Shown one piece after another: positions 1 through 13,390 of a stretch of DNA of 64,000 bases; position 1 is the stretch's first letter, and every line of letters begins with the position of its first letter. The notes under the pieces were generated by a model, which ran no database searches, was not told the DNA's origin, and saw only the letters and a list, made by a program, of their open reading frames with translations. The position numbers were made by a program, and so were the translations under genes. Location: NCBI GenBank assembly GCA_022432975.1, contig CM039502.1:25814383-25878382 (forward strand), read 5' to 3'. This DNA comes from Begonia masoniana. Its lineage: Eukaryota; Streptophyta; Magnoliopsida; Cucurbitales; Begoniaceae.

Positions 1-964
1 TTACTTCCTTTCTGATCATCTCCTGAATCACAGCCAAAAACTCCGCGCTGAAGAACTGCCTCTCGTTCTCCATCCCGCTGAACTGGTCGCTTTGAGCTGT
101 GCCTGGAGGATGCGATGCTGATGCCTCCATGAAAAAGGCTTTCAATTCCTGCGGGTTGACTCCCTGGCTAGAGCTCCGAGCATGATTGGACCCAGATTCG
201 TGATTTAAGAGTTCTGGCGGTTCAGTTCCGGGCAAGGAAAGGCTCAGTGATGTAGGAGGATCGGCGAAGGTAAGAGAGGTCTCAATCTGTTGATGACTGG
301 ACGGAGGAATCGTACAGGTTCTCGCTAAGGGTCTGTAAACTTGAGATGCAGAGACACCCGATAAAATGTCCCTGTTTGATCCTAACTGAGTTCAGACGAG
401 AGAGGCGAACTGGACGATGGTTCTGCGTTGATCGTTCTGAATGCCGCTCGTCTTCTTAATAGAGAGAGGATTTCGTGATGGTTCTGAACAGAGAACGGCG
501 GCGAAGGGTTGGTCGATCTACTTTTTGCTATCGGTGGCGAGTGATTGGCTTCACTTTTCTCCTCGACGAAGGCGTTTCTTCTTTGCACGAAGAGAGTCTA
601 GGGCTCTGTTCTTCTTCACTGTGAAAATGAACAAAAACAGAGAGCCCGCTGTCTGATAGAAGAAAATTGAAGAGAGTTGGAGAAAATGTAGGTAGGGGTA
701 TTTTTGGAAGAAAAAATGAACACGTTCAAAAAACGTGACTTTTTAACGAAAAATGTGACGGTAGGGTCCATATTGCATTTTACCTAAGTTATAGGGGCTA
801 AATTGCCCATTATTCAAGTTTGCGGTGTAAATTGTCCATTTCACTTAGTTATAGGGGTCAAATTGCACTTTACCCAAAAAAAATAAGTCCCGCTTTTTGT
901 AAAATGTCCCGAGTGATGGCTTGACTCTCCGGCCCCGATCTGAAACGGGAATCGGGCTGTCACA
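1..964 (+). mobile_element. Right end of an LTR-like element inserted in an Athila-like element
   Basis: The segment ends in ...GGGCTGTCACA at 964, and the next base resumes a Ty3 reverse-transcriptase reading frame, so 964/965 is an insertion junction. The last 65 bases (an AAATGTCCCGAGTGATGG stretch, then CGGCCCCGAT, then GTCACA) resemble the ends of the Tekay-like LTRs at 9664 and 39719, which suggests a related LTR in plus orientation. Between about 730 and 880 there are repeated phrases (CCTATAACT, GGTCAAATTGCA). The left end is outside the window, so no target duplication can be checked. Its class beyond LTR-like is inference. Confidence 0.45.
2..391 (-). CDS. Open frame of unknown function, runs off the left edge
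   Basis: About 130 codons are open on the minus strand from just after a TGA at 392-394 to the window edge, with no stop reached. The first Met comes late (codon ending near 138), so the true start is unclear. The visible peptide is Ser/Pro/Gln-rich and ends in a likely helical stretch beginning MENERQFFSAEFLAVIQEM. That composition would suit the N-terminus of a retroelement gag or another transposon protein, but no family is recognised. It lies antisense to the presumed LTR orientation, so it may be fortuitous. Confidence 0.25.
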
Positions 965-2960
965 TAAAGGTTATTGAAAAATTACCTCCACCAAAGACAG
1001 TGAAAGAGATTTGAAGTTTCTTGGGGCACGCAGGCTTTTACTGTCGTTTCATCAAGGATTGCAAAGCCCTTATGCTAGCTATCAGAGCAAAATACAATCT
1101 TAAATTTTGATGACAACTGCCTTGTAGCTTTCACTTTGTTGAAACAAAAATTCACTTATACTTTTATAATCTCAGCACCTGATTGGTCTCTTTCTTTCAA
1201 TCTTATGTGTGATGCTAGCGACTTTGTTGTAGAAGTAGTGTTGGGTCAAAAGAAAGATATAATATTTTATTCTATCTACTATGCTAACAAGACTCTTAAT
1301 GAAGCTCAACAAAATTATACAACTACAGAGAAATAGTTACTTGATGTTATCTTTGCTTTTGAAAAATTCAGATCTTACTTGATAGGCACAAATGTTATAG
1401 TTTATATTGATCATGTAGCCATAAAATATCTTATTGCAAAGAAGGATGCAAAGCCAAGGTTGTTTCAGTGTGTCTTACTTGTGCAAGAATTCGACTTGGA
1501 AATCTGAGATAGGAAGGGCTGCAAAAAACAGATAGTCAATCATTTATCACAACTAGATAATTTATATGAGAATCAATACAGTGAATCTATTACGAAAAAT
1601 TTTCCAGATAAGCAACTTCTTGAAGTGAGTATTTATGTTATTCCATGGTATACAGATTTTGTTAACTATATTATTAGTGATGTGATTCCTCCATATATGC
1701 AGCACCAACAGAAAATAAAGTTTATAAAAGATGTGAGGCATTATTTCTAGGATGAATCAATTCTGTTTAAATATTGTACTGACCAATTCGTGCGATGATG
1801 TGTCCTAGAAAATGAGATGCAGGTTGTGCTATAGCAATGCCATGCAACATCATATGGAGGGCACTGTGGAGGGACTCGTACAGCTACAAAATACTAGAAT
1901 CAAGTTTGTATTGGCCAACTCTTTTTAAAGATGCTAATGATTTTGTAAAATCTTGTGATAGGTGCCAAAGAGTTTGTAATATTACCCGACAACATGAACT
2001 GCCACTTAACAGCATTATAGAAATATAGATATTTGACGTGTGAGGAATAGATCTTATGGGGCCTTTTCCTGTTTCTTTTGGCAACCAATATATTTTAGTG
2101 GCAGTAGATTATGTATCTAAATAGGTAGAAACAATAACATTACCCAACAATGAAGGAAGAATGGCCATTAAATTCTTACAAAAGAATATATTCACAAGGT
2201 TTGGAACACTTAGAGCCATAATTAGTGATGGAGGTTCACACTTTTGTAACAAACTTTTCAATAATTTATTAAATAAATATGAAGTACGTCATAAGGTATC
2301 GACTACGTATCATCCTCAAAGCAATTGGAAAATCAAAGTTTCAAACAGAGAAATAAAGAGAATTCTGGAAAAAATGGTAAACCCTAGTAGGCAAGACTTG
2401 TCTTTAAGTTAGATGATGCACTTCGAGCATGTAGGACAACATAAAAAACCCTTCTTGGTACAACTCCATATCGACTAATTTATGGAAAGACTAGTCACTT
2501 ACTAGTGGAAATTGAACACAAGGTGTATCAGGCAATCAAAAGTTAAATAGGTACTTAAGTCGAGTAGGAAAAAATTGTTTGTTACCGCTGCAGGAGTTAG
2601 ATGAATTGCGATTGAGAGCATATGATAATGTCATAATTTTTATAGAAAAGGTGAAGAAATTGTATTACAAAAAAAATTAAAAAGTGTATATTTGAAAAAG
2701 GTCAAAAAGTATTGTTATATAATTCTAGATTAAAGTTTTTCCCAGGAAAACTTAAATCTAGATGGTCTAGAACTTTTGAGATAGCTGAAGTCTACCATAT
2801 AGCACACTGGTAATTATGGGATGAAAAGAGTGGACAATGCTTTCAGGTAAATGGACAAAGAGTGAAGCTATATTTTGGAGAAAAGTTGACTAAACAAATG
2901 TCACTTTCTCTGAACTTAGAAGAAGCAAGGTGACATACGACAGTCGGGATGATGACTTTA
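965..2960 (+). pseudogene. Athila-like Ty3 pol remnant (RT end, RNase H, integrase)
   Basis: Conceptual reading of the plus strand gives a degraded Ty3 polyprotein. RT C-terminus lies near 970-1080 (a FLGHAGFYCRFIKD motif). RNase H spans about 1140-1560 (LMCDASDF, then ANKTLNEAQQNY). The integrase zinc-binding region is near 1820-2000 (SCDRCQR). The integrase core is near 2085-2400 (VAVDYVSK, then RFGTLRAIISDGGSHFCNK, then YHPQSN). Many stops and frameshifts break it, including a TAG at the Trp position after VDYVSK. The 5' end was removed by the insertion at 964. These motifs are typical of the Athila/Tat branch. It is non-functional. Confidence 0.8.
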
Positions 2961-2996
2961 AAATCAAGTGCTGATTGGGAGGCAATCTAATTTTTT

Positions 2997-3090
2997 GTAT
3001 CCTTAAGTGTTTTAGAGATTCAATAAAATGATGTTGATGCTACAACATTTATTGTAGCATCACATACGTTATATATATATATATATATAT
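2997..3090 (+). repeat. First copy of a duplicated segment, with short AT run
   Basis: About 70 unique bases (starting GTATCCTTAAG and ending CACATACG) follow a 6-T run and are followed by a 22-base AT run. The unique part recurs exactly at 3825-3897, where both flanking simple repeats are hugely longer. It sits just after the pol remnant and contains AATAAA. Confidence 0.85.
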
Positions 3091-3561
3091 CTATTTATTT
3101 ATGTTTTACCGCCTTTGAAATTTTTCACCGCTCATTCTGCCAATTATTCAAATTAATATTTAAAAGTTTTCCCTATCCTTTATTGCTTATATATATGCTA
3201 TAGCGGGGTTAGATAAAAATGACACTGCTAAATCAAATCCTTGATATTGTGTGAAATTTTGTAGTTTTGCAGTAAAAGATGAGGTCAAAAAGCTAAAGTA
3301 AGAAGCCCTCTTTGCGTTCAACCCAACTTGAATTCTTTTCAGAGAAAGCCAAGCTCCAGTTCGAACAAGGAATGCAACAAAAAACCTTTATAGCTGAAAA
3401 GAGTTTTATGTTCACTAATGGCGAATTTATGGTTATCCAAGCTATATAGCCTCAATTATTCAGCTGAACGACTGAAAAACTTTCTGCGCTCAGCCATATG
3501 ATGTAATCGTTAATCTGGTTCGTGAATTTTATGCTAACTTTGCAAGAGATCATCATGAATT

Positions 3562-4066
<505 letters not shown>

Positions 4067-5058
4067 GAAATCTCACCATTTATAATCAATTCTTTTTATA
4101 ACCTAAGTAGATGATGAGTTATACAACCATGTTGATAATCATTAACCTCCTTTCTTGAAGGTTGTTTTCAGGGAAATTCTTGAACCAGACACCGAATGGA
4201 TCACATGAAAAACAAGATCATTTTTATCCCTCGTATTGCCCTAGTACCAAAAGCAAGAGTATGGTTTCACTTTATTAAGAATCATATTTTACCTTCATCT
4301 AATGGACAAAATGTGACTAAGAATAAGGCAGTTTTACTTTATTGCATTATGATTTGAAAACATATTAATATTTGCATGATAATATATCAAACTCTTTGTA
4401 TTGCTACTCTTAGGCCAAAAGAGTAGTTTGTATTTCTTTCATTGGTAAAAGAACTATATGAGCAAGCTGGAGTAGCTTACAAGGCAAATGAATAAAGACT
4501 TAACAGAGCTTCCCGTATCACTCCTCTGGCTATTAAACGCGTAGCATAGAACAAAATAATAGATGAAGAAGCTGATGAGGAAGATGCACCAAGACCCAAA
4601 AAATCAAGAGACCAAAATACTAGAAGCGAAGCTGCAACATCAAATGAAAGCATCCTTTACCAACAATAGATTATGGAAGGTTTGAAGCTCCTTGATGATA
4701 AATTGGTGAAGCAACAAGAAACATTGACTATGACGAAAAAAAAGAATGAGTTAACAAGAGGTGCAACAATTTCTCATCAACGAACAACTCACCAAATTAA
4801 GAAACAAGAGTAAGGTGTTCTGGAGCTATACAAAATTCAGAGATCAAGCCCTAGCTGCAAGCTTTGCTAAGTTATCAATAAATAAAATTTCTATATTTCC
4901 TCACTTCTCCACTATCCTGCTCATTGATTTCGATTCAGAGACTAACAAAGAAGAATAAACTCCAGGGAAGTACTTATCCTCATAATCTTGCACTTTCGCT
5001 ATGTTTTGTATGGTACTGGTGACACTGCCAAGTCTAAGTAGTATGAAAACATGTGGGA

Positions 5059-5477
5059 TGTGATGACTCGAATGGACACGTATGAGGAGGAACCACCCAG
5101 TGCTCTGCAAATCCCGAGTGGAACTTGGGCCGGAGAGTGACGTGTTAGGTTAAAACTCTACAGATTCTGGGTTGGACTTAGGCCGGAGGGTTCGGTCGTA
5201 GAAAGGGGGGTCGTCACAATCCCACATCGCTTGAAAAAGTATATGAAAATGAAACATATGTAAGGAAATCCTCCCAATATAGTAAGACGCGTTTTGGAGC
5301 GCAATTGACAGTGGATCCTATAAGAACTCCGAAGTTAAAAGTGTTTCGGCGAGAGTAGTACAAGGTTGGGTGACCGACTGAGAAGTCCTTGCCAAACAAA
5401 GCCGTGAGGGGAGGATCTTGGGCCACGACCCAATCCCCAGAGCGGACAATATCTTACTGGGATAAGGGGTCGTTACA
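5059..5477 (+). mobile_element. Solo LTR of a Cassandra (5S-bearing TRIM) element
   Basis: The segment runs from TGTGATGACT to GGGGTCGTTACA and is flanked by a 5-bp target duplication TGGGA (5054-5058 and 5478-5482). It aligns along much of its length with the two LTRs of the complete Cassandra at 43089-43914, including the 5S-like block. No primer-binding site or second LTR follows, so it is a solo LTR. It lies in the tail of the Athila-like remnant. Confidence 0.9.
5313..5393 (+). other. 5S rRNA-like domain inside the Cassandra solo LTR
   Basis: The block starts GGATCCTATAAGAACTCCGA and contains GGCGAGAGTAGTA and GGTTGGGTGACCGACTG. These resemble the internal control region and 3' part of plant 5S rRNA. 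It is the known hallmark of Cassandra LTRs. The 5' third of a 5S gene is not recognisable, so this is not a host 5S rRNA gene. Confidence 0.85.
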
Positions 5478-5482
5478 TGGGA

Positions 5483-6053
5483 TATGTTAGGAAATGACTA
5501 ATTTTATTTTGTATTGGTTATAGCTTTTGATGTTGTTAATCCAATGAAAAATCCAAATTTCTAATTTCTTAATCCTTGAAAAAGCAACATTGTAACATAT
5601 AAATATATAACTTAGGATTGTTCCATTTTTAACAATTTTCTCTCCATGAAACCTAATTTCCTTTTACCTTGCTTAAAGATATTATCATACTAGGATTTAA
5701 CAATTTATATTTCAATGATGAATAATCGATGTTAACTGAAGAGAACTAGAGGTCAAAGATTCCTTTAGAGAAATATGTTTGGGGTTATTGCTAAAAAAAC
5801 TAAAATAATAATAATAACGATTGTGATTTCCTAATCTACTTTCAATCTTGAGTTAGCCATTTGTATACACGATAGGTAGAATTTAATTAGAGGATTAAGG
5901 GAGGAACTCCATTGCAATAATATTGACGATACTCTTGTATATCATTATATGAGTATTTGTCTTTAGGTGACACTATTAAGTAACTATAAATTTTCATCAT
6001 CAATGTTGTCAATTGCGTCAAAAAGTAGTGTGACTTATAAGAAAAAATCAATG

Positions 6054-6084
<31 letters not shown>

Positions 6085-6870
6085 AACAATCAATATCTCA
6101 TACTTGTTACGAAAACAAATCTTTGGAATCTAGTTATCCAAAGTAGATATGAAAAATTCAGTAATCTATAATATAAATTATTAAATATAGTATAAGATGA
6201 TTGAACTTAGTAAGTTGTAGTTTCTCTGAGCACATACACACTATGAAAAATTGTTATTTTGGATGATAATTCTATGTTATATTGTTTTGATGTATTCCTT
6301 GAAGTTTTCATAAGATTACAAAGTTTCAAAGCATTCTAGAGAATACATGAAATCTAATTATATTTTTGATCAATTTTGTGCATCACTTGAGAACGAGTAA
6401 TGATTCTAGTTTTGGGTATTGATAACTCTTCTTGATTCTAGTTAATGATGAATTATTTAAATCAAATTTATATAAATTGCTACAGTACTATCTGCATTGG
6501 AGGAATTTTTTGTTCATATTTTCAGGAATATCATATTAATAGCACTAAAATGATTTTTATTGCTGAGTAGATGGTGCTAACTGTACTACATAAATCATGG
6601 AAATCAAGAGGATGAAGCAAAAGATCTAATTAGAAATTTAAATTGATAACAAGCTGGGAAACTTCATGGAAGAAGACAACATAATAGAAAATCCCAAAGA
6701 TATAAGGAAGACAAATATGAGGGAATAAAAGGCAAATTTTGGGGAGAAAAAGGTGTGGAGACATTGGGAGAAAAGGGTTTTCAACAAGGAGAAGACTATA
6801 GCGATGTTGATTATTTTCTTGGAGGAAATTGCTGCCTTCTACTCAATTCCATCTTATACAACTTTCTTCA
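5483..6870. other. AT-rich intergenic stretch, no gene seen
   Basis: No coding region was recognised. A short TAAA-type microsatellite lies at about 6054-6085. Confidence 0.6.
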
Positions 6871-7388
6871 CTTTATGTAACACCCGGCATTTTTGGCTGT
6901 ATAAATTATCCATTGAGTTATGGAATGAGATTAAATTGCCATTAATGTTATAAATATTTTATTAGAATTGTGGGACGTTTTGTGGAGAAAGAGGATGTCG
7001 AGGAAACCGAACTGACGAACCAACTAACAAATCGATTAGAAATCAAATCGACGGAGTTCATATTGAATTGAATAATGGCATAAAAACCAAACTAATATGT
7101 AATTAAACAAAACCATTAGTTAGAGATGCATGGAGGGGCAGTTTGGGAAGGAATTAAGGTTGGTGGGAGGGAGCCAATGGTTGGATGCCAAATGTCCAAA
7201 ACTTGCTGAGAAAACCTACCTCTTATCTTCTTCTCTACGTAAACCTCCATATTCTTCCTCTCCTCTCTGTTTCTTTCTTCCAGGCGACCAACGACGATTT
7301 TAACCTCAACCTTTTTCCCGTTTTCTCCACAAAAGATCCGTGGATCACAGAGGTAACACGAACAAAGCCTGCAACTCACGGACAACAG

Positions 7389-7977
7389 GTAAGTTCATAT
7401 CCGTAGGTTGGCCCTTAAGGCCCTACATCACGGAGGTACTAGGTTTTCATTTCTGTCGGGTTGTTTCGGGTAGAAAAGTTAGAGTTACGTTCTGAGTTAT
7501 CTGTTTTTTTCTTATGTTCTGCTGTTTTACTCCTGTTGTCTGCTGTTTTAAGTTCAAGCACTGTAAATGCTCATGCATACACGATTTTCCCGAAAAACAT
7601 GCAAAAGTTTTCTGTGCACACGGTTTGAAGTTAAGAAAAGATAAAATATGTGAATGTAAAGTACGGTTAAGTGTGGGACGAGGACTGACATCTTGTTCTT
7701 GTCCTTCTCTGGGACTCTTGTAAAATTATCCTTGCCAAGGATACCCTGTGTTTTATCCCTCCCTGGGACCCGGAAAAATTACTAACCAGTGTCATGTCCT
7801 GTTATGTCAAGTATGTATGTGCGTCAGTTCCTCTATAAGCCCCACTTATACCTCCCTGTCTAGTGAAATGTAATGTAATGTTCATGTATTTGAAAATGTT
7901 CATGCATAGCACGTGCATCACTTTGCGTTATATGTTCTTACTGAGCTCTAGGCTCATAGTTGAACTCCCTGTTGTAG
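7389..7977 (+). other. Predicted intron inside the solo LTR
   Basis: CAG|GTAAGT at 7386-7394 is a near-perfect plant 5' splice site, and TGTTGTAG|GTA ends at 7977. A branch-point-like TTACTGAG lies near 7939-7945. The same arrangement recurs in all other Tekay-like LTRs here. No transcript evidence is available. Confidence 0.4.
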
Positions 7978-8469
7978 GTACGGAACCAGTGGATGAGGAC
8001 TTTGTGCCTCAGTCCTGACGAATAGGTGGCTGGTGGCTCGAGCTTTCGGGGGTGGTTGCGGCAGCCAGACATATTTTTGTCTCGAGGTTTAAGTTTTTAA
8101 AGTAAAATTCATGTCTGTAAACTCTACTGGGATTCTGGTGTTTTGTTTTTAAAACTCTGTTGGAAATCTGAATAATGTATAGGTTTGGTGTCCAAGTGTT
8201 TAAAACCTCTGTTTGACAGTTGTATCTCTGTGGTGAAAATGTTCTGGAACTGCTTGGGTTCTTCCTTTTTAGGTTGTGCATAGATGGTCTCGAACTTTAG
8301 AGCTATCCATGTAGTTCGTTTTCTTGAATATCGGTCATTTGTAAAGCATGTTTTACAACCTTGTGTCAAATCGGGTTTTGAAGATCTGAAACTTTTATGC
8401 CTTCTGTTTTATGTTCCCTGTTTATACGTCTTCCTGTCAAAAGTTGTCAAATTCTGCTTTTAAAACTAC

Positions 8470-8965
8470 ATCTTTCGATTACATCCACCGCTGCTTTAAA
8501 AATCACATCTACTGCTGCCTTTAAAATCACTTCCACCGGTGAACAGTTCATTTTTGTCTGTAGTTCACTTCCACCCGTGAATAGTTCATTTCTGCCTATA
8601 GTTCACTTCCACCGGTGAACAGTGCATTTCTATCTATAGTTTACTTCCACCAGTGAACAGTGCATTTCTGCCTGTAGTCACTTCCACCGGTGAATAGTGC
8701 ATTTCTGCCTGCATCCACCGCTGCCTTTAAAATCACATCTTCCGCCTAGCGTCATCCACATCTTCCGCCTGACGTCATCTGTTTTACTTCTACCGCTGTT
8801 TCTGTTGCTTCTATTTAATTCACATTTGCCGCTGTCACTGTTCACTTTTGTCTTATTCACATCTACCGTTAGTCTATATCGCCCGCCCAGTTTACTTACA
8901 TTTTCTGCTTCGTCATTCATCCACATCTTCCGCCCAGTTTAGTTACATCTTTTGTCTGACGTCAT
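8470..8965 (+). repeat. CACCGGTG and TGACGTCA tandem block of the solo LTR
   Basis: About 40-bp degenerate repeats containing CCACCGGTGAACAGT or variants run from about 8530 to 8700. They are followed by short repeats with TCTTCCGCC and TGACGTCA (two intact octamers, near 8770 and 8957). Antisense copies of the same block lie in both LTRs of element 1. Confidence 0.75.
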
Positions 8966-9669
8966 CTGTCTAATTCTTCTGCCCCGTTTTATTTACTCCT
9001 TCTGCCATAGATCACTCGATTACGGTATTCACTGTAGCATTTCTTTCAATATGCCTTTCAGTTTACATTTCTCATTTATTTTCACTGCATGTATTTTATT
9101 ATGTTTCCTTCTGCATGCCCGTCGCCCACTCAGCCCTTTATTTAAACGTTCAAATTGTTCGGTCTCCCTATTTTCTTCAGTTTTTATTTCTGTGGTTTCA
9201 AAAAATTATATGTCTTCTGGTTCTGTTTCAATATTCTGTCTTCACCATTTTTATCTCTCCTTGTTTTACTCCTGCCCTTTATTTCTGAAGTCCGGTTTTT
9301 AATCATGTCTTTCCAGCCCATTCATGCCATCCACTGTAGCCTTCTACAGTATGTCCTCCTCTAGTTGTTTTCATTCTCTCTGTTATCCTATTTTATTCTG
9401 CTTCTTTATTTCAGCCGTCCATTCTTGTTTACAGTTTTTCCTAGTTTCTTTCTGTCAATCACCCCTGTAATCAAGCTTTAAATTAGCTCACAATTTTTAA
9501 ATCCAAAGAAAGTTCTCTCTCTCTGTAAAGTTTTAAGGGTTGGTCTGTTTTAAAAGGTTCGGTCTGCTTTGTTTATTCAAAAAGAAAAATATATACGTCC
9601 TGTTCTCTATTAAATGTCCCGGAGTAATGGTTCCTCGGCCCCGATCGGGTTGGGGGTCGTCACACTTTA

Positions 9670-10430
9670 TTTGATGGTTTTCATTCTGGATATCTTCAAT
9701 ATGATTGCTTTGATGAATTTTATAATTATGGGTTAAAAAATTATTTTGGTTAGGGGAGAAAATATTTGTTACAAGAATTTTATTACTTGTTACGATTGCT
9801 TATTTTTGTTTGAATAAATTATTAAAATGATTATGGTTAAATTCGATTTATGTCGATAGACAATTTGATTACACAAGTTCTTGTCATATTAAGAAATAGA
9901 TAAGAATCATTAAATGCACGATAATTTATATGGATTGAATTTTCCTAAAGTTGTTATCATTCAATTTGTACGACTTTTAGAATTGGACGTCATTAATGTT
10001 TTTATTATTCTTCCTCTGTCTATAAATTGAAGAGAAGATTAAAATGAACTACCAAACAATTCGAAGAAACCTTGGTTATTATAGAATTCTCGCTATTCGA
10101 ACGAATGCTATAGCAATTTTGGGCTTTAGTAGTAAATTTTTCATAACAAAGAAACCAATCCTGAAAAATACTTCAATATTAGAACCAACCCATTTTAATT
10201 TGATTTGTTATCTTTACATTTCACATAAAAATTCAGTCTATCATTTTACATCTCTTATTGATTTTATGCAATATAATTTGATTAGGTTTATCATCATGAG
10301 TTCGAGTCGTACCTATTCTTTATTACTTTGTTAGCGACATGTGCACTTGTGTTAAAATGTGATTTTTCACTAACACATGACAACCTAAGGTAACCACAAT
10401 CAAAGAAGTGAGGATCTCAAAACACTCAAA
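9670..10430. other. AT-rich stretch, no gene seen
   Basis: Open frames here are short and have no recognisable domain. Confidence 0.5.
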
Positions 10431-11760
10431 ATGGAAGAACTTATTGGATCCCTTATGACACATGAGATTACAATGAAGGTAAATGAAAATATGGAGCAAA
10501 AAGAAACAGAATTCTTGAAGAAGAAAGATATTGCTTTTAAAGTCTCATCAAGCAACCAAGTGGAATCCGAAAAGGAAAAAAATGATGAGAAAATTGCCTT
10601 CATCACTAGAAGATTTAGCAAGTTTCTCCAACGTAAGAGGTGAAAATGAAAGTAGAAAACAAAATGAGATAGACCTCAAAAGGAAAAGGAAGCCGCATGC
10701 TTTGAGTGTAGAAAACCTGGACATTTCAAAGCTGAACCCAAAGACTTCAAGAAGAAGGCAATGAAATCCACTTGAGATGATAAGCAAGAGAACACATCAT
10801 CCATGGATGAGGAAGTTGCAAATGTGTGCTTTATGAAAAAAGAAAATTAGGTAAGTGACTCTTTTAGTGATTTAGATGATGATGTTGATGAGAATGAATT
10901 GATTGATATTTTCAATGATTTAGTTGAAAATTTTAATTTACTCAAATCTAAATACAAAATGTTAAAGAAAGAAAATGTCTTTATCGTTAAGAAGCATGCT
11001 CTTGAGTCATCTTTGCTTGAAAATAAATTAGTTAATTGAAATGCAAAAATCTTGATTTGAACAATATTGTGATCAAATTACAAATAGTAGTAAAACTTGA
11101 ATATACTTTTAGGAAAACAAAGAGTTACTTCTGATAAGGCTGGTATTGGGTATTCATCGTTTAAAAAGGAAAAGGCATACAAGAACTTGTTTGTTAGTCT
11201 AACAACATGTAATATGTGTAATAGTGTTGGTCATAAATCATTTGTATGTCCATTGAAGTCACATGATAAGGGGGTGTTTTCTACCTTAGTGTGGGTTTTT
11301 AAAGGAACTAAGGCTAACATTCAAGAACTCAAAAAAGATTTGGTACCTAAGAAATGCAATTGATTTTCTCATTGTAGGTTGAAGTTTCTCCCTTCTTGAT
11401 AGTGGTTGTTCAAGACATATGACATGAGACTTTTCTTTCAAAGGTAATCAAAAAGAAAAACTTCGTTGGGATGGAAACATAGATAATGCTTCTAACCCGA
11501 TTATTGAAAATGTTTTATTGGTTGATAGTTTAAACCATAATCTTTTGAGTATTAGTCAATTATGTGATAAAGGATAAAGTTATATTTGAATAAAAAATTT
11601 GCATGATTAAGGATAGCTCAAATGGAAAAATCTTGTTTATTGGTTATAGGTTATAGAAATGAAAATGTGTGTACTATTAACTTGGATAACATCTCTTCTT
11701 TTGATGAAATGAAAATAATTCTCTTTATTTTTGTAGGAAACATGGCTTGCAACGAAGAGC
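10431..11760 (+). pseudogene. Ty1/copia gag-protease remnant
   Basis: The plus strand shows the C-terminal gag and the start of pol from a copia element. A knuckle-like YECRKPGHFKAE lies near 10690-10730, with the final Cys lost. An acidic spacer (DSFSDLDDDVDENELIDI) follows near 10855-10910. A second CCHC, CNMCNSVGHKSFVC, is at about 11208-11250. The protease motif LDSGCSRHMT is near 11397-11427. LLVDSLNHNLLSISQLCDKG is at about 11517-11576. Several stops and frameshifts separate these pieces, and no integrase or RT follows. Family assignment rests on these motifs. Confidence 0.75.
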
Positions 11761-13033
11761 CTCCACCACGGAGTCACAAAGAGATGTCAAAATTCTCACC
11801 TAAGAGGAGTACCAAGAATCAAAAGCAAGTGCTAGTGTGGGAGCCAAAAAGGAAGAACCCGTAAGCTCAACACTTCGGCCATGTAGATCACTTGGAGCCA
11901 CGACTCTCATCATCTTTTTGGGCTTCAGGACAATCTCTTCTATCCACTCCATTTCATGCGTAAGTTGTATTATTTTAATATTGAACCTTATTTTTAGTTT
12001 TTACTCATTTAAGATAAAGTTACCAAGAGTAACATTCACTCGTCTCATCTTAGTTGACCAAATGGACTTGGTGATGTGTTTTATTTTGAATTATGCTTTA
12101 GATGTGCTAGAGTGCCAAGGAAGACTTGTGGCAGCTAGTAAGTGCACACTCTAGGGTTAGAAGTCAAAGGCATGGGGAAGCAAAAAGGCATTTGGCATTT
12201 CCTCATTTGGTCGAGCATCCTTTTCCTACTTTCCGGATTTACCTTTTTTGTACTAGCTCCTCTTTTACTTTGTAAAACCCTAATTCTTAAGAAGTTATTT
12301 GTATCGTCCTTAAGAGCTGCTCTTGGCATCACATTTTGAATGAAAAATTAAAGTCTTCTTCGAAATCTTAAGCTCCCAAACTTCAAGTGGCCACATCTCC
12401 TCGGTGAGTAACATCATATCGAGTTGTGTGTTTTTGTTTCCATCATTGTTAGTGTAGTAGATCCAATTGTATTACACCCTTCTCCTCCCTCTTCCCTTGA
12501 GGTGGAACCTTCAGCAAGGGCGTAATAAACTATCACCATAGCAAGTTGGACAACTCATCATCGAAAAGAGTCAAAGAATCAAGAAAGTGCAACCATAGCA
12601 TTTTCTAGACCAACATGCACATCCGAAACCATCTTTTTATGCTTATCGAGTTAAACCTTGATTTTTGGAGGGTATTCCTACCAGACCCTGGGTGAGAAGT
12701 TGTCCAAATTTTAGCTTCATTAGAGCCATATTGAGAGAGTTGTGCATTTTGGAAGTTAGTCTTATTGTTGGCCAAAACTGTTTTTGCAAACCGAGAGCAT
12801 TTTCGTGTTTCAAGGACGTAAGTAAGGTTGGCTAAATCACGTTAACAAATTATTTACATTCTCTTATCTCTTATCTTTTGATTATTGCTCGTTAACTCTA
12901 TTGCTCTAATTTTTCTATTTAGTTAAGAGATTTGAATTTGTGAACTTGCAATCGATTAGCTATTGAATCACGAAAATATTTTTAAATAACTTAATTCACC
13001 CCATCCCTTCTTAGATTATTTCGATCCTACAAT
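11761..13033 (+). repeat. Probable copia LTR or LTR fragment
   Basis: The stretch ends with TTCACCCC...TTAGATTATTTCGATCCTACA (about 12990-13033), which resembles the 3' end common to many plant copia LTRs. It directly follows the copia gag-protease remnant. The left boundary is not defined and no primer-binding site was recognised after it. Confidence 0.4.
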
Positions 13034-13390
13034 ACTAAGATTTAGTTCTATTAAGAAGTTTTTTTAAAGCCTTCTAGTACTTTGAGATGAACCTCATGTT
13101 CGTGTTAGACATTGAATTTTGGCACTCCATGCACATGAACTATATATTCTCCGCATGCATGTGACTTAGCTTTAATAAAGAGTAGTATGTCCTTAACGAT
13201 ACCAAATTGGCAGACTTGGTTAACCTATCTACAATAACTCACACTGCCTCATGCCTCTATGCGATTCTTCGATTGACCTACTATGAACTCTTTAATGATT
13301 ATATCTTACTTTCACTCGATAATAGGTGGAGGATACACCGGACTTGTTAGTCTCTACGCTCAACCTTGACTTATTCACGCGTCAAGCACC
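13034..13390. other. Non-coding stretch
   Basis: No coding region or repeat was recognised between the copia LTR-like end and the foldback element. Confidence 0.5.

Larger units (their letters stand above)
6876..9664 (+). mobile_element. Solo LTR of the Tekay-like element 1 family
   Basis: This 2.79-kb unit begins TGTAACACCCGG and ends GGGGGTCGTCACA. It is flanked by a 5-bp target duplication CTTTA (6871-6875 and 9665-9669). Its interior matches the LTRs of element 1 (32590-42295) read in reverse complement: the GTAAGTTCATA region, the block around GCATAGCACGTGCATCACTT, the CACCGGTG repeats and the TGACGTCA repeats. There is no internal coding domain, as expected after LTR-LTR recombination. 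Open frames inside it are not genes. Confidence 0.9.

Noticed and set aside
8952..9302. 116-codon open frame in the solo LTR
   Set aside because: It lies in LTR sequence, is Phe/Ser/Leu-rich without a domain, and the equivalent region of element 1 is not conserved as protein.
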